A stretch of DNA of 15,590 nt from RGIG9379 sp031553005 (GTDB taxonomy: Bacteria > Bacteroidota > Bacteroidia > Bacteroidales > Paludibacteraceae), in assembly GCA_031553005.1 (NCBI GenBank), contig JAVBMA010000034.1, forward strand, positions 1-15,590, read 5' to 3'. Each line of letters starts with the position of its first letter. Position 1 is the first letter of the stretch. The notes below the pieces were generated by a model, which was given only the letters and a program-made list of their open reading frames with translations, was not told where the DNA came from and made no database searches. Of the stretch, positions 1 through 8,071 are shown in pieces. The translations under genes and the position numbers were made by a program.

Positions 1-49
1 TTGTGAAAATAGGAGTGAATAAAAGGATAAGCAAAAGGTTGGAATTGAA

Positions 50-74
50 TACCACGCGATGCAATCGCGCGGCA
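50..74. repeat. Short palindromic repeat, copy 1
   Basis: A GCGAT / ATCGC inverted repeat with a 3-base loop, preceded by TACC and followed by GGCA; here the stem extends to six bases (CGCGAT/ATCGCG, 55-69). The same layout occurs at 8035-8059, and the two copies agree at 18 of 25 positions, with differences confined to the loop and two spacer dinucleotides. There is no T tract, so it is not a typical intrinsic terminator. It lies in the 154-base leader upstream of the propeller gene, where I see no clear TAnnTTTG promoter. A dispersed REP-like element is the likely explanation. Confidence 0.45.
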
Positions 75-154
75 GCGAGGAATTAGAATTAAATATTGAT
101 GTATGGAAAAAATAAAATATAACGCATAAAATTAACAACTAAAAATATATTTAT

Positions 155-2464
155 ATGAGAAATTTAATTTTAAGTTCATTTATATTGTTGATAACATGTT
201 CGGCAATGGTAGCGCAAGATTGGTCTGCATTTACCGGCAAATATACATTTTATAACAATAAATTAGAACAAAAAAGCATGTTGCCGGCAAAACCACAGTC
301 AGTAGTTATTGCTAAGGATAGGACCTTGTTTGCTGTAGCTGTCAACGGACAACCTTTTTCGTTGTCAGCCGAAAACAAGCTCCCTGTAGTAGATTTTGCT
401 GCCGGTTTAAAAGAGTTGGGATTTAATCCGAAAAACGGCTTGAATATCTTATACGACGAAATAAATGCTATGTTGTATGCCCATAATGGGATGCTTTTTG
501 CAAGTAAAAAGATAAATGAAACAAAATGGCAGGGTTTTAACTTAGACGAAAAGCTCAAAATCAAACCTTCGGGAAAAATTTCCACTTTGGAATGCACGCA
601 AATTACCGGCAGTGTTATCAATAAAAACGGAAATTTAACTGTTTCGGGTATCAGAAATAATGCACCTGTTTTTGCTACACTTACCGATAATAATTGGACG
701 TATGCAGCTCCCGACGATTTTATAAAAGCTGTACAGGAGAAGTACAAGACGAAAGGCTTTACTCTCACCTTTGGTCTTGGTATTTCCGGCGGCGGCAATG
801 CGGTGCGGATAGGTAAAGGCGGATTCGATATAATTCCTGCTCCCTGGGGAAATAAGCTGCCTTATCCTGTCGAGTTTTTGTTTTATGATCTTGTTGCCGA
901 CAAAAACGGCGATTTGTGGTTTCTTTCCAATCAACAACTTTATAAGTGGACAAACGGGCAGTTGAAAAAAATATCAGACAAAACGATTCAAAGCATATCG
1001 GTTTCCCAATCGGGAGATATTTATGCTTCTACCTCTGTTGGTGTGGAAAAAGTGGAAGAAAACGGAAATTTTAAAATCATATTGAATAAACTTGTTACTT
1101 CCTTTTATGTGGATGCCGCCAATATATTGTGGTTTGTGCCCGAAGAAAAAACAGAAGAAAAACAGGGGCTTAACCTGTCAAAAGGAGTTAAGGCAGGCAT
1201 TAAAGATGCCATGGCCGAAAATAAAAAACAAAACGAATTGATGCCTTACAAAAGCAGTGATTTGGTAAGGTATGACATGGAAAAAGGGTTGACTTTTGTG
1301 TTGAACCCACTCAACAGTCCGCTTTCGGGAAGCAACATATCTTGTATTACCGCCGATGAAAAAGGATACAAATATATTGTAAATGAAAATGGTATTTATA
1401 TTTTGAAAGAGCCTGTAGAGCCGATAAATGAGCCAATGTGGAAAATTCTCTATCCCTATCAGGTGAATGTAGATGATTTTGTGGATAATCAGTGGTGTGT
1501 TGCCAACAAGGGATTAGTTATATCGAAAAATAAACTCGGGTTTGTTAAAAACGGACAGGTTGAATTTCACGATATAAAATTGCCGGATGTTAAAAATATG
1601 AGCAATCAATTTTACAATTATTTTTCGTGTGTGGCTGCCGATAAAAACAATACCATATACATAGGTACCCGTCTCAAAGGTGTGTTTAAATACGGTGAAA
1701 AAATATGTACGGATTTGGGTCTGGATATAAAAACGACAGGTAAAGAGATCAGAGCATTAGTTTTTGATAAAAACAATAACTTATGGATTGGTGCCGAAAA
1801 AGCATTGGCTAAATATGATGGACAAACATTTACGTATTACACAAAGAAAAATTCGGAATTACTGAACTCAGAAATAAATGCGCTGTTTGTTGATGATAGC
1901 AATGTGCTGTGGATAGCTACAGATGGCGGATTGTATTCTTTCGACGGCAGTACATGGCAATCATTTACAAAAAAAGAAAACGGATTGAAGTCTGATAAAA
2001 TAGAAGCCTTGGCCGGCTACAGCAAAACCATTTATTTCGCAGCATCAGGCGAACTGCATATTCTGAAAAACGGAACAGTAAAAGTGGAAGATTCGAGCAA
2101 AGAAAAAGCATTGTCACACATTCAAGATAATGGTTTGTTTGTTTCCGAAAACGGGAAATTATGGATTGTAGCAAGAGGTATTACCCTGTTTTCACAGCAA
2201 TCCGATGGCGTTTATACAAAATATGACAACAAAAATTCCCCATTACCCAAATCGTCTATTGTCAGAAATATGACTTTTGCCGACGGAATATTGCATTTGC
2301 ATTTAGAGCAAAGCGGCTTGTTTGGAACAGGCAACAGCGGGGTTAATATGGGAAATAACGCGCAAACGCCACTGCCAGGTGATAATATCACATCGTCTTC
2401 TTCCGAACGGTTTTATTCATTCAGCAAGGAAATGATTTTAAGCATAACTGTTAAACAAGAATAG
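155..2464 (+). CDS. Exported beta-propeller protein (two-component-regulator propeller type repeats)
   Basis: A 769-residue protein with an N-terminal signal peptide (charged MRN, hydrophobic core, likely cut after Ala20 before QDW). The cysteine in the hydrophobic stretch is not in a convincing lipobox. The mature part carries propeller blades with the recurring pattern N/D-x-L-W-I/F followed by a G-L/K-x-x-Y/F-D-G turn. Blade tryptophans lie at about residues 255, 326, 544, 586 and 670, and residues 540-610 hold two clean adjacent blades 42 residues apart. Such blades are known from the sensor domains of Bacteroides hybrid two-component systems, but this protein has no histidine kinase, membrane anchor or regulator domain after them, so it is probably a stand-alone periplasmic or surface binding protein. 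It is the first gene of a likely three-gene operon; the next begins 38 bases on. It is more AT-rich than its neighbours (22 G+C in the 60 bases at 1321-1380). No promoter or Shine-Dalgarno is evident. Propeller and export are well supported; ligand and role are unknown. Confidence 0.8.
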   Translation: MRNLILSSFILLITCSAMVAQDWSAFTGKYTFYNNKLEQKSMLPAKPQSVVIAKDRTLFAVAVNGQPFSLSAENKLPVVDFAAGLKELGFNPKNGLNILYDEINAMLYAHNGMLFASKKINETKWQGFNLDEKLKIKPSGKISTLECTQITGSVINKNGNLTVSGIRNNAPVFATLTDNNWTYAAPDDFIKAVQEKYKTKGFTLTFGLGISGGGNAVRIGKGGFDIIPAPWGNKLPYPVEFLFYDLVADKNGDLWFLSNQQLYKWTNGQLKKISDKTIQSISVSQSGDIYASTSVGVEKVEENGNFKIILNKLVTSFYVDAANILWFVPEEKTEEKQGLNLSKGVKAGIKDAMAENKKQNELMPYKSSDLVRYDMEKGLTFVLNPLNSPLSGSNISCITADEKGYKYIVNENGIYILKEPVEPINEPMWKILYPYQVNVDDFVDNQWCVANKGLVISKNKLGFVKNGQVEFHDIKLPDVKNMSNQFYNYFSCVAADKNNTIYIGTRLKGVFKYGEKICTDLGLDIKTTGKEIRALVFDKNNNLWIGAEKALAKYDGQTFTYYTKKNSELLNSEINALFVDDSNVLWIATDGGLYSFDGSTWQSFTKKENGLKSDKIEALAGYSKTIYFAASGELHILKNGTVKVEDSSKEKALSHIQDNGLFVSENGKLWIVARGITLFSQQSDGVYTKYDNKNSPLPKSSIVRNMTFADGILHLHLEQSGLFGTGNSGVNMGNNAQTPLPGDNITSSSSERFYSFSKEMILSITVKQE

Positions 2465-2502
2465 AAAAGAGTGTGAAGTGTAAAAAAAATAATACACGAG
2501 AT

Positions 2503-5352
2503 ATGAATAAAAAAAATATACTTTTTTCATTTGCATGTTGGGTGATGTGCACTTTTCTATTTGCATCATACTCCCAAATAGACGGCAGCATAAACCGGTA
2601 CACCACGCCGGTGCGGTTAATACACGGAACAGGTCAAGCCGGGCTGACCCTGAGTATTGACAGTTTGCGTTCTACCCGTACAAGCCCCGAAGAAGGCGGC
2701 GGCTCGGTTGTTTTCGATGCCTGGGCTGAGTTCCAGCTGCCCCTTTCCATGTTTAACGGAGCCGATGAAGTAACCCGGATCCGCTTTAAGGGAGCAAACC
2801 TCCCCCTTTCAGGCAGCAGTGCGGTAACTTCAAGGTTGGGACTGGATCTTTCGATGATGAGCGGTGAATTCCGAATCCCCCTGTACCAGAACAAAGTGTA
2901 CATGGTCATCGACGAAGCCTCGTATGTAGAGATCAGTTGCAACGGATTTGAAGAGATGAGGTTAAAAGGGTATTTCGAATTTGACGACTCATTTATTTAC
3001 ACCGAAGGAGGCGGAAAAGTAAAAGCCGGATTTGATTTGGTGTTCAAAGATGTCGAAGACATGCTTTTTGCCATCCGTTTCGAACAGCCATTCAAACTCA
3101 AAGGAGCAGGCGATTTCCTGTTCACCGTCCAGGATGCAGTAGTTGATATGAGCACCATCCGCAATGCCGAAGGATTCGTATTGCCCAATGGCTACTCATC
3201 CGGTTTCCCGGTTGATGATGCAAGCTACTGGACTGGTTTTTCATTAAAAGCGCTTGAAGTGCAATTTCCCGATGAACTCTCTTTTTCAGAAGAAGGAAAC
3301 ATGTCGCTCAATGCCTATAACATGCTGATAGACGAATACGGTCTTACCGGCTGGTTCTCGGCGGGACTTACTGGCGTGGGAACACCGGAGAACGATTTTA
3401 TCGATTTCTCGCTCGACTCCGTTTCGGTGGGAATCATAAGGAGCAAGCTCAACGACGGCTTCCTTGGCGGATTGTTGGAAATAAAGCCCCTTAAAGACAA
3501 AAATACGCCCGATGAAGGCTTGAAACTAGACCTTTCGGGAAGGTTCTATTGCGAAAACAATCAAATCCAGTACGACTTTGGCGCTACCCTGAAAGAAGAT
3601 GAAACTTACGACTTGCCTTTCATTGAAAATTATGGCGAGATTACACTCGGAAGAGGCTGTACTATTCAGTTCGCAAAAGAGAGCTCCGGCATGGAAGTCA
3701 AAGTCAACCTGAACGGAAAACTCACCTTTAAGAGCAACGCGGTAGATATTGCCGACTTGCGTTTTCAGGATTTAACCATATCCACCCAATCCCCCTACTT
3801 TGAAGGCGGCATATTTGCCATGTCCGGCTCAAGAGGCTTTGAACTGGGCGGATTGAAGATAGCCCTGACCGATTTCAGCGCCGGTTACAATGGCGAAGCC
3901 AAAATAGCCCAGTTCGGGGCGAAGGCGAAATTGGAGTTAATCTCGGATGGTACGGGAGCATCAGTAGACGCCGGATTCAACTTGCGCTCGGATGTACAAA
4001 ATAATTGGAGTATAATCGGTCTGAAAGTCGATACCGTAAAAGTAAATGTCGATTTCTCCGCCTTTGGAATGGACGGTTGGATTGTCCTTTTCAACGAAGA
4101 CCCTATTTATGGCAACGGATTTTCGGGCGATTTGAAATTAAAGATCACACCTATCAAACTGACCGTAGACGCTGCCTGCCAATTCGGGAAAACCCTCCCT
4201 ACCTACAAAAAAGGAGGAACAGCCCAGCAAGGAGCATTCCGCTATTGGAATGCCCAGTTAGGCGTTGATTTTTCGGGCATGCCAATTATGATTTTCCCAC
4301 CCTCGTTTTACCTCAAATCGGTAGCCGGAGGCGTTTACAGTAAGATGGAACGCTCTGTCCAAAGCAAAGAGTATAACAAAGCCGACCTGTATGTGCCTGA
4401 CAAGAGCGTCTCTTTCGGGTTTGTTGTAGGAGCCGGAGCCTATTTTGCTACCGACGGGCTGATCTCTGCCGCCGTAGAGATCGAGATGTCTTTTGCCTCC
4501 AGCGGCGGCTTGCGCACAATCCGCCTGGGTGGTGATGCCTATATGCTCTCCAAAGAACAGGAAAACTCAATCATACGTGGTTCTGTCGATGCGGAATATA
4601 ACTTTGCCGAAGAGATATTCCATGCCGAAGTAGGCGTAGCGGTAGACGCAAAAGTGATCACCGGAAGCGCCAATATCGTGCTGCATACCGACCCCAAAGA
4701 GTGGTGGTTCTATCTGGGAACCTGTGAGAAACCCGTCAGCCTTGACTTTTTAGGCATTGTAGAAGCAAAAACCTATTTCATGCTTGGGAAAGTTCCCGAA
4801 CGCATCACACCGTTAGACAAGAATATTATAACAAAATTCGGCGTCAGCGATTACGATGCCGATCCCGGAGCAGCCGCCGCAGGTACAGGATTTGCCTTCG
4901 GGATGGCAATGAAAGTCGATGCCAGTTTCAGTAAATTCGTATATGCCAACATAAACCTGGGCGGCGGAACCGATGCCGTTGTCCGCTACAGTAAAGACAT
5001 GACTTGCGGCGGAAGCCATTTCCGCGCTTCCACAAACGCGTATGTCTATATGGAAGCCGGGGCAGGCGTTGAGGTCAGGGACAGGAAATTTGAAATCATA
5101 CACATCGGCGCCTTTGCCGGGCTTCATGCCGAAATCCCCAAACCATATATGGTGTCCGGACGGTTGGAATTCCGCTACCGCGTATTGGGCGGTATGATAA
5201 GCGGTAACGCAAAAGCCGGATTCAGCGCTGGAAGCACTTGCACATGGAGAGGTGATGACACTTTCGAATATAAAGAGATTGAAGAAAATATTATATTTGA
5301 CGAAGAAGATTTGGAGAAAATGGAGCAGGAGATTAATCAGGGTGAGGCGTAA
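2503..5352 (+). CDS. Large exported beta-rich protein of unknown function
   Basis: A 949-residue protein that I cannot place in a named family. I chose the ATG at 2503 because it begins a normal signal peptide (MNKKNILFSFACWVMC..., cut around residue 24 after ASYS); an in-frame GTG at 2473 would add ten mostly charged residues. The rest is nearly all short alternating strands (patterns like F-D-L-x-G, A-x-V-D-A, I-x-L-x-G) with no further membrane helix, as in beta-barrel, beta-helix or AsmA-like lipid-channel proteins. The second half is rich in glycine and alanine. A motif around W734-W735 (EWWFYLGTCEKP) stands out and may mark a conserved core. Cysteines are few. The C-terminus ends in an acidic helix-like tail (DEEDLEKMEQE) with no sorting signal that I recognise. 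The FN3-module gene follows 14 bases on, suggesting the two products act together at the envelope. The gene is GC-richer than the one upstream (31 G+C in the 60 bases at 3421-3480). An outer-membrane or surface location is inference. Confidence 0.75.
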   Translation: MNKKNILFSFACWVMCTFLFASYSQIDGSINRYTTPVRLIHGTGQAGLTLSIDSLRSTRTSPEEGGGSVVFDAWAEFQLPLSMFNGADEVTRIRFKGANLPLSGSSAVTSRLGLDLSMMSGEFRIPLYQNKVYMVIDEASYVEISCNGFEEMRLKGYFEFDDSFIYTEGGGKVKAGFDLVFKDVEDMLFAIRFEQPFKLKGAGDFLFTVQDAVVDMSTIRNAEGFVLPNGYSSGFPVDDASYWTGFSLKALEVQFPDELSFSEEGNMSLNAYNMLIDEYGLTGWFSAGLTGVGTPENDFIDFSLDSVSVGIIRSKLNDGFLGGLLEIKPLKDKNTPDEGLKLDLSGRFYCENNQIQYDFGATLKEDETYDLPFIENYGEITLGRGCTIQFAKESSGMEVKVNLNGKLTFKSNAVDIADLRFQDLTISTQSPYFEGGIFAMSGSRGFELGGLKIALTDFSAGYNGEAKIAQFGAKAKLELISDGTGASVDAGFNLRSDVQNNWSIIGLKVDTVKVNVDFSAFGMDGWIVLFNEDPIYGNGFSGDLKLKITPIKLTVDAACQFGKTLPTYKKGGTAQQGAFRYWNAQLGVDFSGMPIMIFPPSFYLKSVAGGVYSKMERSVQSKEYNKADLYVPDKSVSFGFVVGAGAYFATDGLISAAVEIEMSFASSGGLRTIRLGGDAYMLSKEQENSIIRGSVDAEYNFAEEIFHAEVGVAVDAKVITGSANIVLHTDPKEWWFYLGTCEKPVSLDFLGIVEAKTYFMLGKVPERITPLDKNIITKFGVSDYDADPGAAAAGTGFAFGMAMKVDASFSKFVYANINLGGGTDAVVRYSKDMTCGGSHFRASTNAYVYMEAGAGVEVRDRKFEIIHIGAFAGLHAEIPKPYMVSGRLEFRYRVLGGMISGNAKAGFSAGSTCTWRGDDTFEYKEIEENIIFDEEDLEKMEQEINQGEA

Positions 5353-5366
5353 CAAATAAAATATTT

Positions 5367-7460
5367 ATGATGAAAGAAGGATTTATGATGAAAAAGGGAC
5401 TGAGATTCATTGCATTCTGTCTTGTTTTACTATCGCTGCCGAATTTGGCTAAAGCACAGGAAAAAGAGATAGAACTACTATACTTCAACCACGGGGATTC
5501 GGTTTCTTTCCGGTGGGGAACCACCAACGGAGAGTTATTCCTTAAAGGCGCGCAAAAAGGATACCTCGTGCAACGCCGGTTAAAAGGGCAACAGGAATGG
5601 GTCTCCATCTCCAACACCCTGCGTCCGGCAAGCAACGAGCGTTTTGCATTGCTCGAATCCTCCCAGCCCGACGCCGCAGCGGTCAGGGAACTGATATACC
5701 ACAATTCGCGCGGTAAGGAGAAAGGCAATAGCAAGCAATCTTCCACTTCCGGGGAACTATACCTTCCTGACGGGGAAGAAGCTTTTGAAAACAACCTCCT
5801 GTTTGGAATGGCGATGTTTGCCTGCGACATTTCGCTGGACATAGCAAAGGCTTCTGCCCTATACTATGTAGATAAACCGGCAGACAAAAATGCCGTATAT
5901 GAATACCGCGTTGTATTCGGCGACCTGCAAAATGCGGCAAAAGTGCGGGAAGTAACGGTAGATATGCGGCAAAAAAGCATATTGCCCACGCCCGATGTTT
6001 TTGAAGCCGAGTTTGAACCCGCAACCGTCCTTTTTACCTGGAAAACGGAAAAATTCGAAGGGTATTATTCCGCATACCGCATTGAACGCAGCCTGGACGG
6101 AACACATTTCGAACCGATACGCGAGCGCCCGATAGTACACGGATACACCGAAGATAAATTCAAATACCTTGCCACCTATAAAGATACGCTGGCAGACCGG
6201 GAAACGATGCACTACTACCGCCTTTCGGGCTATTCGCCCTTTGGTATGTACGGCCCCGCATCGAAAGTCGTGCAGGGAAGAGGCGAACCCGAATTCGGTG
6301 ATGTCGTCCTCCGCATTGATACGGTCATTTACGACAAAAAAGAGCGAGCCGAAATTTTCTGGACAATGAACAAATCATTCGAGAAACGCATCAAGGGATT
6401 TGCCGTTCAAAGAGCCTCCAATTTCGAAGAAGAGTTCCTCACAGTCCACGAAGAACTTTTATCACCCAAAAAACGGAGTTTCAAAGACACAAAACCGGGA
6501 AAATCCAACTATTACCGCATCGTTGCCTATGGGAACAGGGAAGGACAAACAGCCCTCTCCAATATCTATTTCAAAACGCGGATAGACAGCATTCCGCCTG
6601 CTGCGCCCCAAGGGTTGAAAGGTATAATTGATTCGCTGGGCGTGGTCAGGCTTGAATGGCAACCCAACACGGAAGAGGATTTATTGGGATACCGGGTTTT
6701 TGTTTCCAATTCGGGACGCAAGGATGACTTTGTAAATGCCATTGATACCGTTTATAAAAGTACAAGCTACTCAGATACATTATCGCTAAGAACATTGACT
6801 TATGATATTTACTATAAAGTATTGGCGTTGGATAATAACTTCAATCCATCCGGATTTTCAGAAACGGTGAAGTTGGTTAAACCCGACACAATACCTCCTG
6901 TCCCGGCATTATTTGTAAAAATCCACCAACCCAAGGAAAAGATTGAAATTGTTTGGGATAACAGTCCGAGCGAAGACCTGGCACGAATAGAACTTTACCA
7001 CCAGATAGACGACACGGGTTCTGTCAATCTGATAAAAGAGTGGGATGTGAAAAAGATTGTTTCTACCTATACCGATACCTATCTATTTAGCGGCGAGAGT
7101 GTACGTTATTTCATCAAAAGTTACGACCGTTCGGGCAATATGTCGCAATCGGCAAGCTTTCCCCTTCAAGCAAAAGGAGAACGCCCGGGATGTGTTGGAA
7201 AACTTGCCTGGGAAGTAAGCCGCACCGACAAGAAATACATCCTGCTACGCTGGGAAAACACAGGAAAATGCGATATTACCCGGTTTGTTATCTACCGCAA
7301 GGAAAATGATGGGCGTATGTTGCCCGTGGGTTCGGTCAATCCGAATAACTACTTTTTCAAAGATGAAGATGTACGTGTGGGATGCAAGTATGTTTATATC
7401 CTCAGGGCAGTAGCCGAACGACCTTCGAATGCGGTTTATAGTGAAGAGATAATTTTTTAG
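5367..7460 (+). CDS. Exported multi-module fibronectin type III-like protein
   Basis: A 697-residue protein with a signal peptide ending near Ala30 (NLAKA/QEKE). Two ATG pairs occur, at 5367/5370 and 5385/5388; the sequence AAGAAGGA just before the second pair could act as a ribosome site, so the start may be 18-21 bases downstream, giving MKKGLRF. After an atypical N-terminal part (about 33-195) come five FN3-like modules at roughly 207-303, 310-405, 409-504, 509-603 and 608-697. They show the family marks: a W in strand B (LEW, IVW, LRW), Y-R/Y-x-I-x-R in strand C, and Y-Y/Y-x-I/V-x-A in strand F, with linkers of the type D-S/T-I-P-P. FN3 modules act as spacers or binding units in exported bacterial proteins. 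No catalytic domain or type IX secretion C-terminal domain is visible. As third gene of the run it probably partners the large beta-rich protein. The next gene is convergent and over 600 bases away. Confidence 0.78.
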   Translation: MMKEGFMMKKGLRFIAFCLVLLSLPNLAKAQEKEIELLYFNHGDSVSFRWGTTNGELFLKGAQKGYLVQRRLKGQQEWVSISNTLRPASNERFALLESSQPDAAAVRELIYHNSRGKEKGNSKQSSTSGELYLPDGEEAFENNLLFGMAMFACDISLDIAKASALYYVDKPADKNAVYEYRVVFGDLQNAAKVREVTVDMRQKSILPTPDVFEAEFEPATVLFTWKTEKFEGYYSAYRIERSLDGTHFEPIRERPIVHGYTEDKFKYLATYKDTLADRETMHYYRLSGYSPFGMYGPASKVVQGRGEPEFGDVVLRIDTVIYDKKERAEIFWTMNKSFEKRIKGFAVQRASNFEEEFLTVHEELLSPKKRSFKDTKPGKSNYYRIVAYGNREGQTALSNIYFKTRIDSIPPAAPQGLKGIIDSLGVVRLEWQPNTEEDLLGYRVFVSNSGRKDDFVNAIDTVYKSTSYSDTLSLRTLTYDIYYKVLALDNNFNPSGFSETVKLVKPDTIPPVPALFVKIHQPKEKIEIVWDNSPSEDLARIELYHQIDDTGSVNLIKEWDVKKIVSTYTDTYLFSGESVRYFIKSYDRSGNMSQSASFPLQAKGERPGCVGKLAWEVSRTDKKYILLRWENTGKCDITRFVIYRKENDGRMLPVGSVNPNNYFFKDEDVRVGCKYVYILRAVAERPSNAVYSEEIIF

Positions 7461-7488
7461 GAACATTCTGTTTTTTTGAATTCTTAAA

Positions 7489-7894
7489 TTAACGTCAGTT
7501 CGACCTAAGCAAGATCCCTCTCTTCGCTTCGCTGTGACGGGTATTTTATATGCGTAGAATAGGAATGAGGCTGTCCCAAAAGTCCTTTAACCACAAAGAA
7601 CACAAAGTTTTACACTAAGGGGCACAAAGAATATTGGATGATTATCAGGATTTTGTGACCTTTGTGAATTTTCTTTGTGTTCTTTGTGGTAAAGAATATT
7701 GGCTTTTTGGACAGCCCCATTCCCTTATATCCCCACAAATCGCGGGGTCATTCCGACCGTAGGGAGGAATCTCCTGCAAGTCAAGTTGTCATTGCCATTT
7801 TTTTATAGAATAATCGGACACCCGGGGATGGTTGACAGCAAGAAGGGAGAAATAGCATTTTTTGTGAGACGTTTTTAGATCGAACTGACGTTAA
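7489..7894. repeat. Intergenic element bounded by 15-bp inverted repeats
   Basis: The boundaries are a perfect 15-bp inverted repeat, TTAACGTCAGTTCGA at 7489-7503 and its complement at 7880-7894, extending inward to 19 of 20 matches. Inside, a segment near 7510-7541 (AAGATCCCTC... GCTGTGACGG) resembles the reverse complement of one near 7747-7780 (GTCATTCCGACC... GGAATCT), so the whole element is a loose palindrome. A second palindromic unit (7562-7723) sits within it. There is no coding frame of note. The 611-base gap between the FN3 gene and topB consists of this element, the terminator at 7906-7942 and about 130 bases before topB. It is probably a dispersed non-coding repeat; I see no clean target duplication. 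Confidence 0.6.
7562..7723. mobile_element. MITE-like palindromic element, nested
   Basis: Outer arms of 21 bases match at 19 positions (left 7562-7582 includes GAGGCTGTCCCAAAAG; right 7703-7723 includes CTTTTTGGACAGCCCC). Directly inside are 18-bp arms that match perfectly: ACCACAAAGAACACAAAG at 7590-7607 against 7673-7690. The unit is about 162 bp with no reading frame, so any movement would need a transposase supplied elsewhere. Ends resembling GGCTGTCC-AAAAG recall terminal repeats of some insertion sequences, but that link is from memory and not shown here. As RNA it would fold into a long hairpin. It could equally be a REP-type repeat rather than a transposon derivative. Confidence 0.55.
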
Positions 7895-7905
7895 ATTAAA
7901 TACAG

Positions 7906-7942
7906 AAAAGCAGTTATAGTTTCGATTATAACTGCTTTTTTG
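7906..7942. terminator. Bidirectional rho-independent terminator
   Basis: A perfect 13-bp stem (AAAAGCAGTTATA at 7906-7918, complement at 7927-7939) with an 8-base loop, followed by a run of six T on the + strand (7936-7941) and by TTTTC on the - strand. It sits between the convergent FN3 gene and topB and can serve both. It is 445 bases past the FN3 stop codon, with the inverted-repeat element in between. Confidence 0.82.
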
Positions 7943-8034
7943 TTTTCAATACAAAAAATAATCCCAAAAAGAAAAAAGTTCTTTCGGGGGTTATTAATAA
8001 AAACCAATCCAAAGCCACCCATAGTCCCCGCCGC

Positions 8035-8059
8035 TACCGAGCGATTTCATCGCTTGGCA
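8035..8059. repeat. Short palindromic repeat, copy 2
   Basis: TACC, two bases, GCGAT, loop TTC, ATCGC, two bases, GGCA: the same arrangement as at 50-74. The stem is AGCGAT/ATCGCT (8040-8054), extended by one G-T and two C-G pairs to nine pairs. It lies just past the topB stop codon and could add to 3' end stability or termination, but it has no T run. Confidence 0.45.
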
Positions 8060-8071
8060 AATTACGAAGAC

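Noticed and set aside
250..798. 182-codon open frame on the - strand within the propeller gene
   Set aside because: The sense frame has a signal peptide and propeller blades; the antisense frame has no such support.
155..2464. Hybrid two-component sensor
   Set aside because: The blades match the sensor type, but kinase, membrane-spanning and receiver domains are all absent.
2473..2502. GTG start for the large beta-rich protein
   Set aside because: It adds ten mainly charged residues before a normal signal peptide; the ATG at 2503 fits better.
4813..5355. 180-codon open frame on the - strand inside the large beta-rich gene
   Set aside because: Antisense to a well-supported exported protein, no start context, and composition follows the sense gene.
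5333..5842. 169-codon open frame on the - strand over the start of the FN3 gene
   Set aside because: Shadow of the FN3 gene; no recognisable domain and it overlaps two sense genes.
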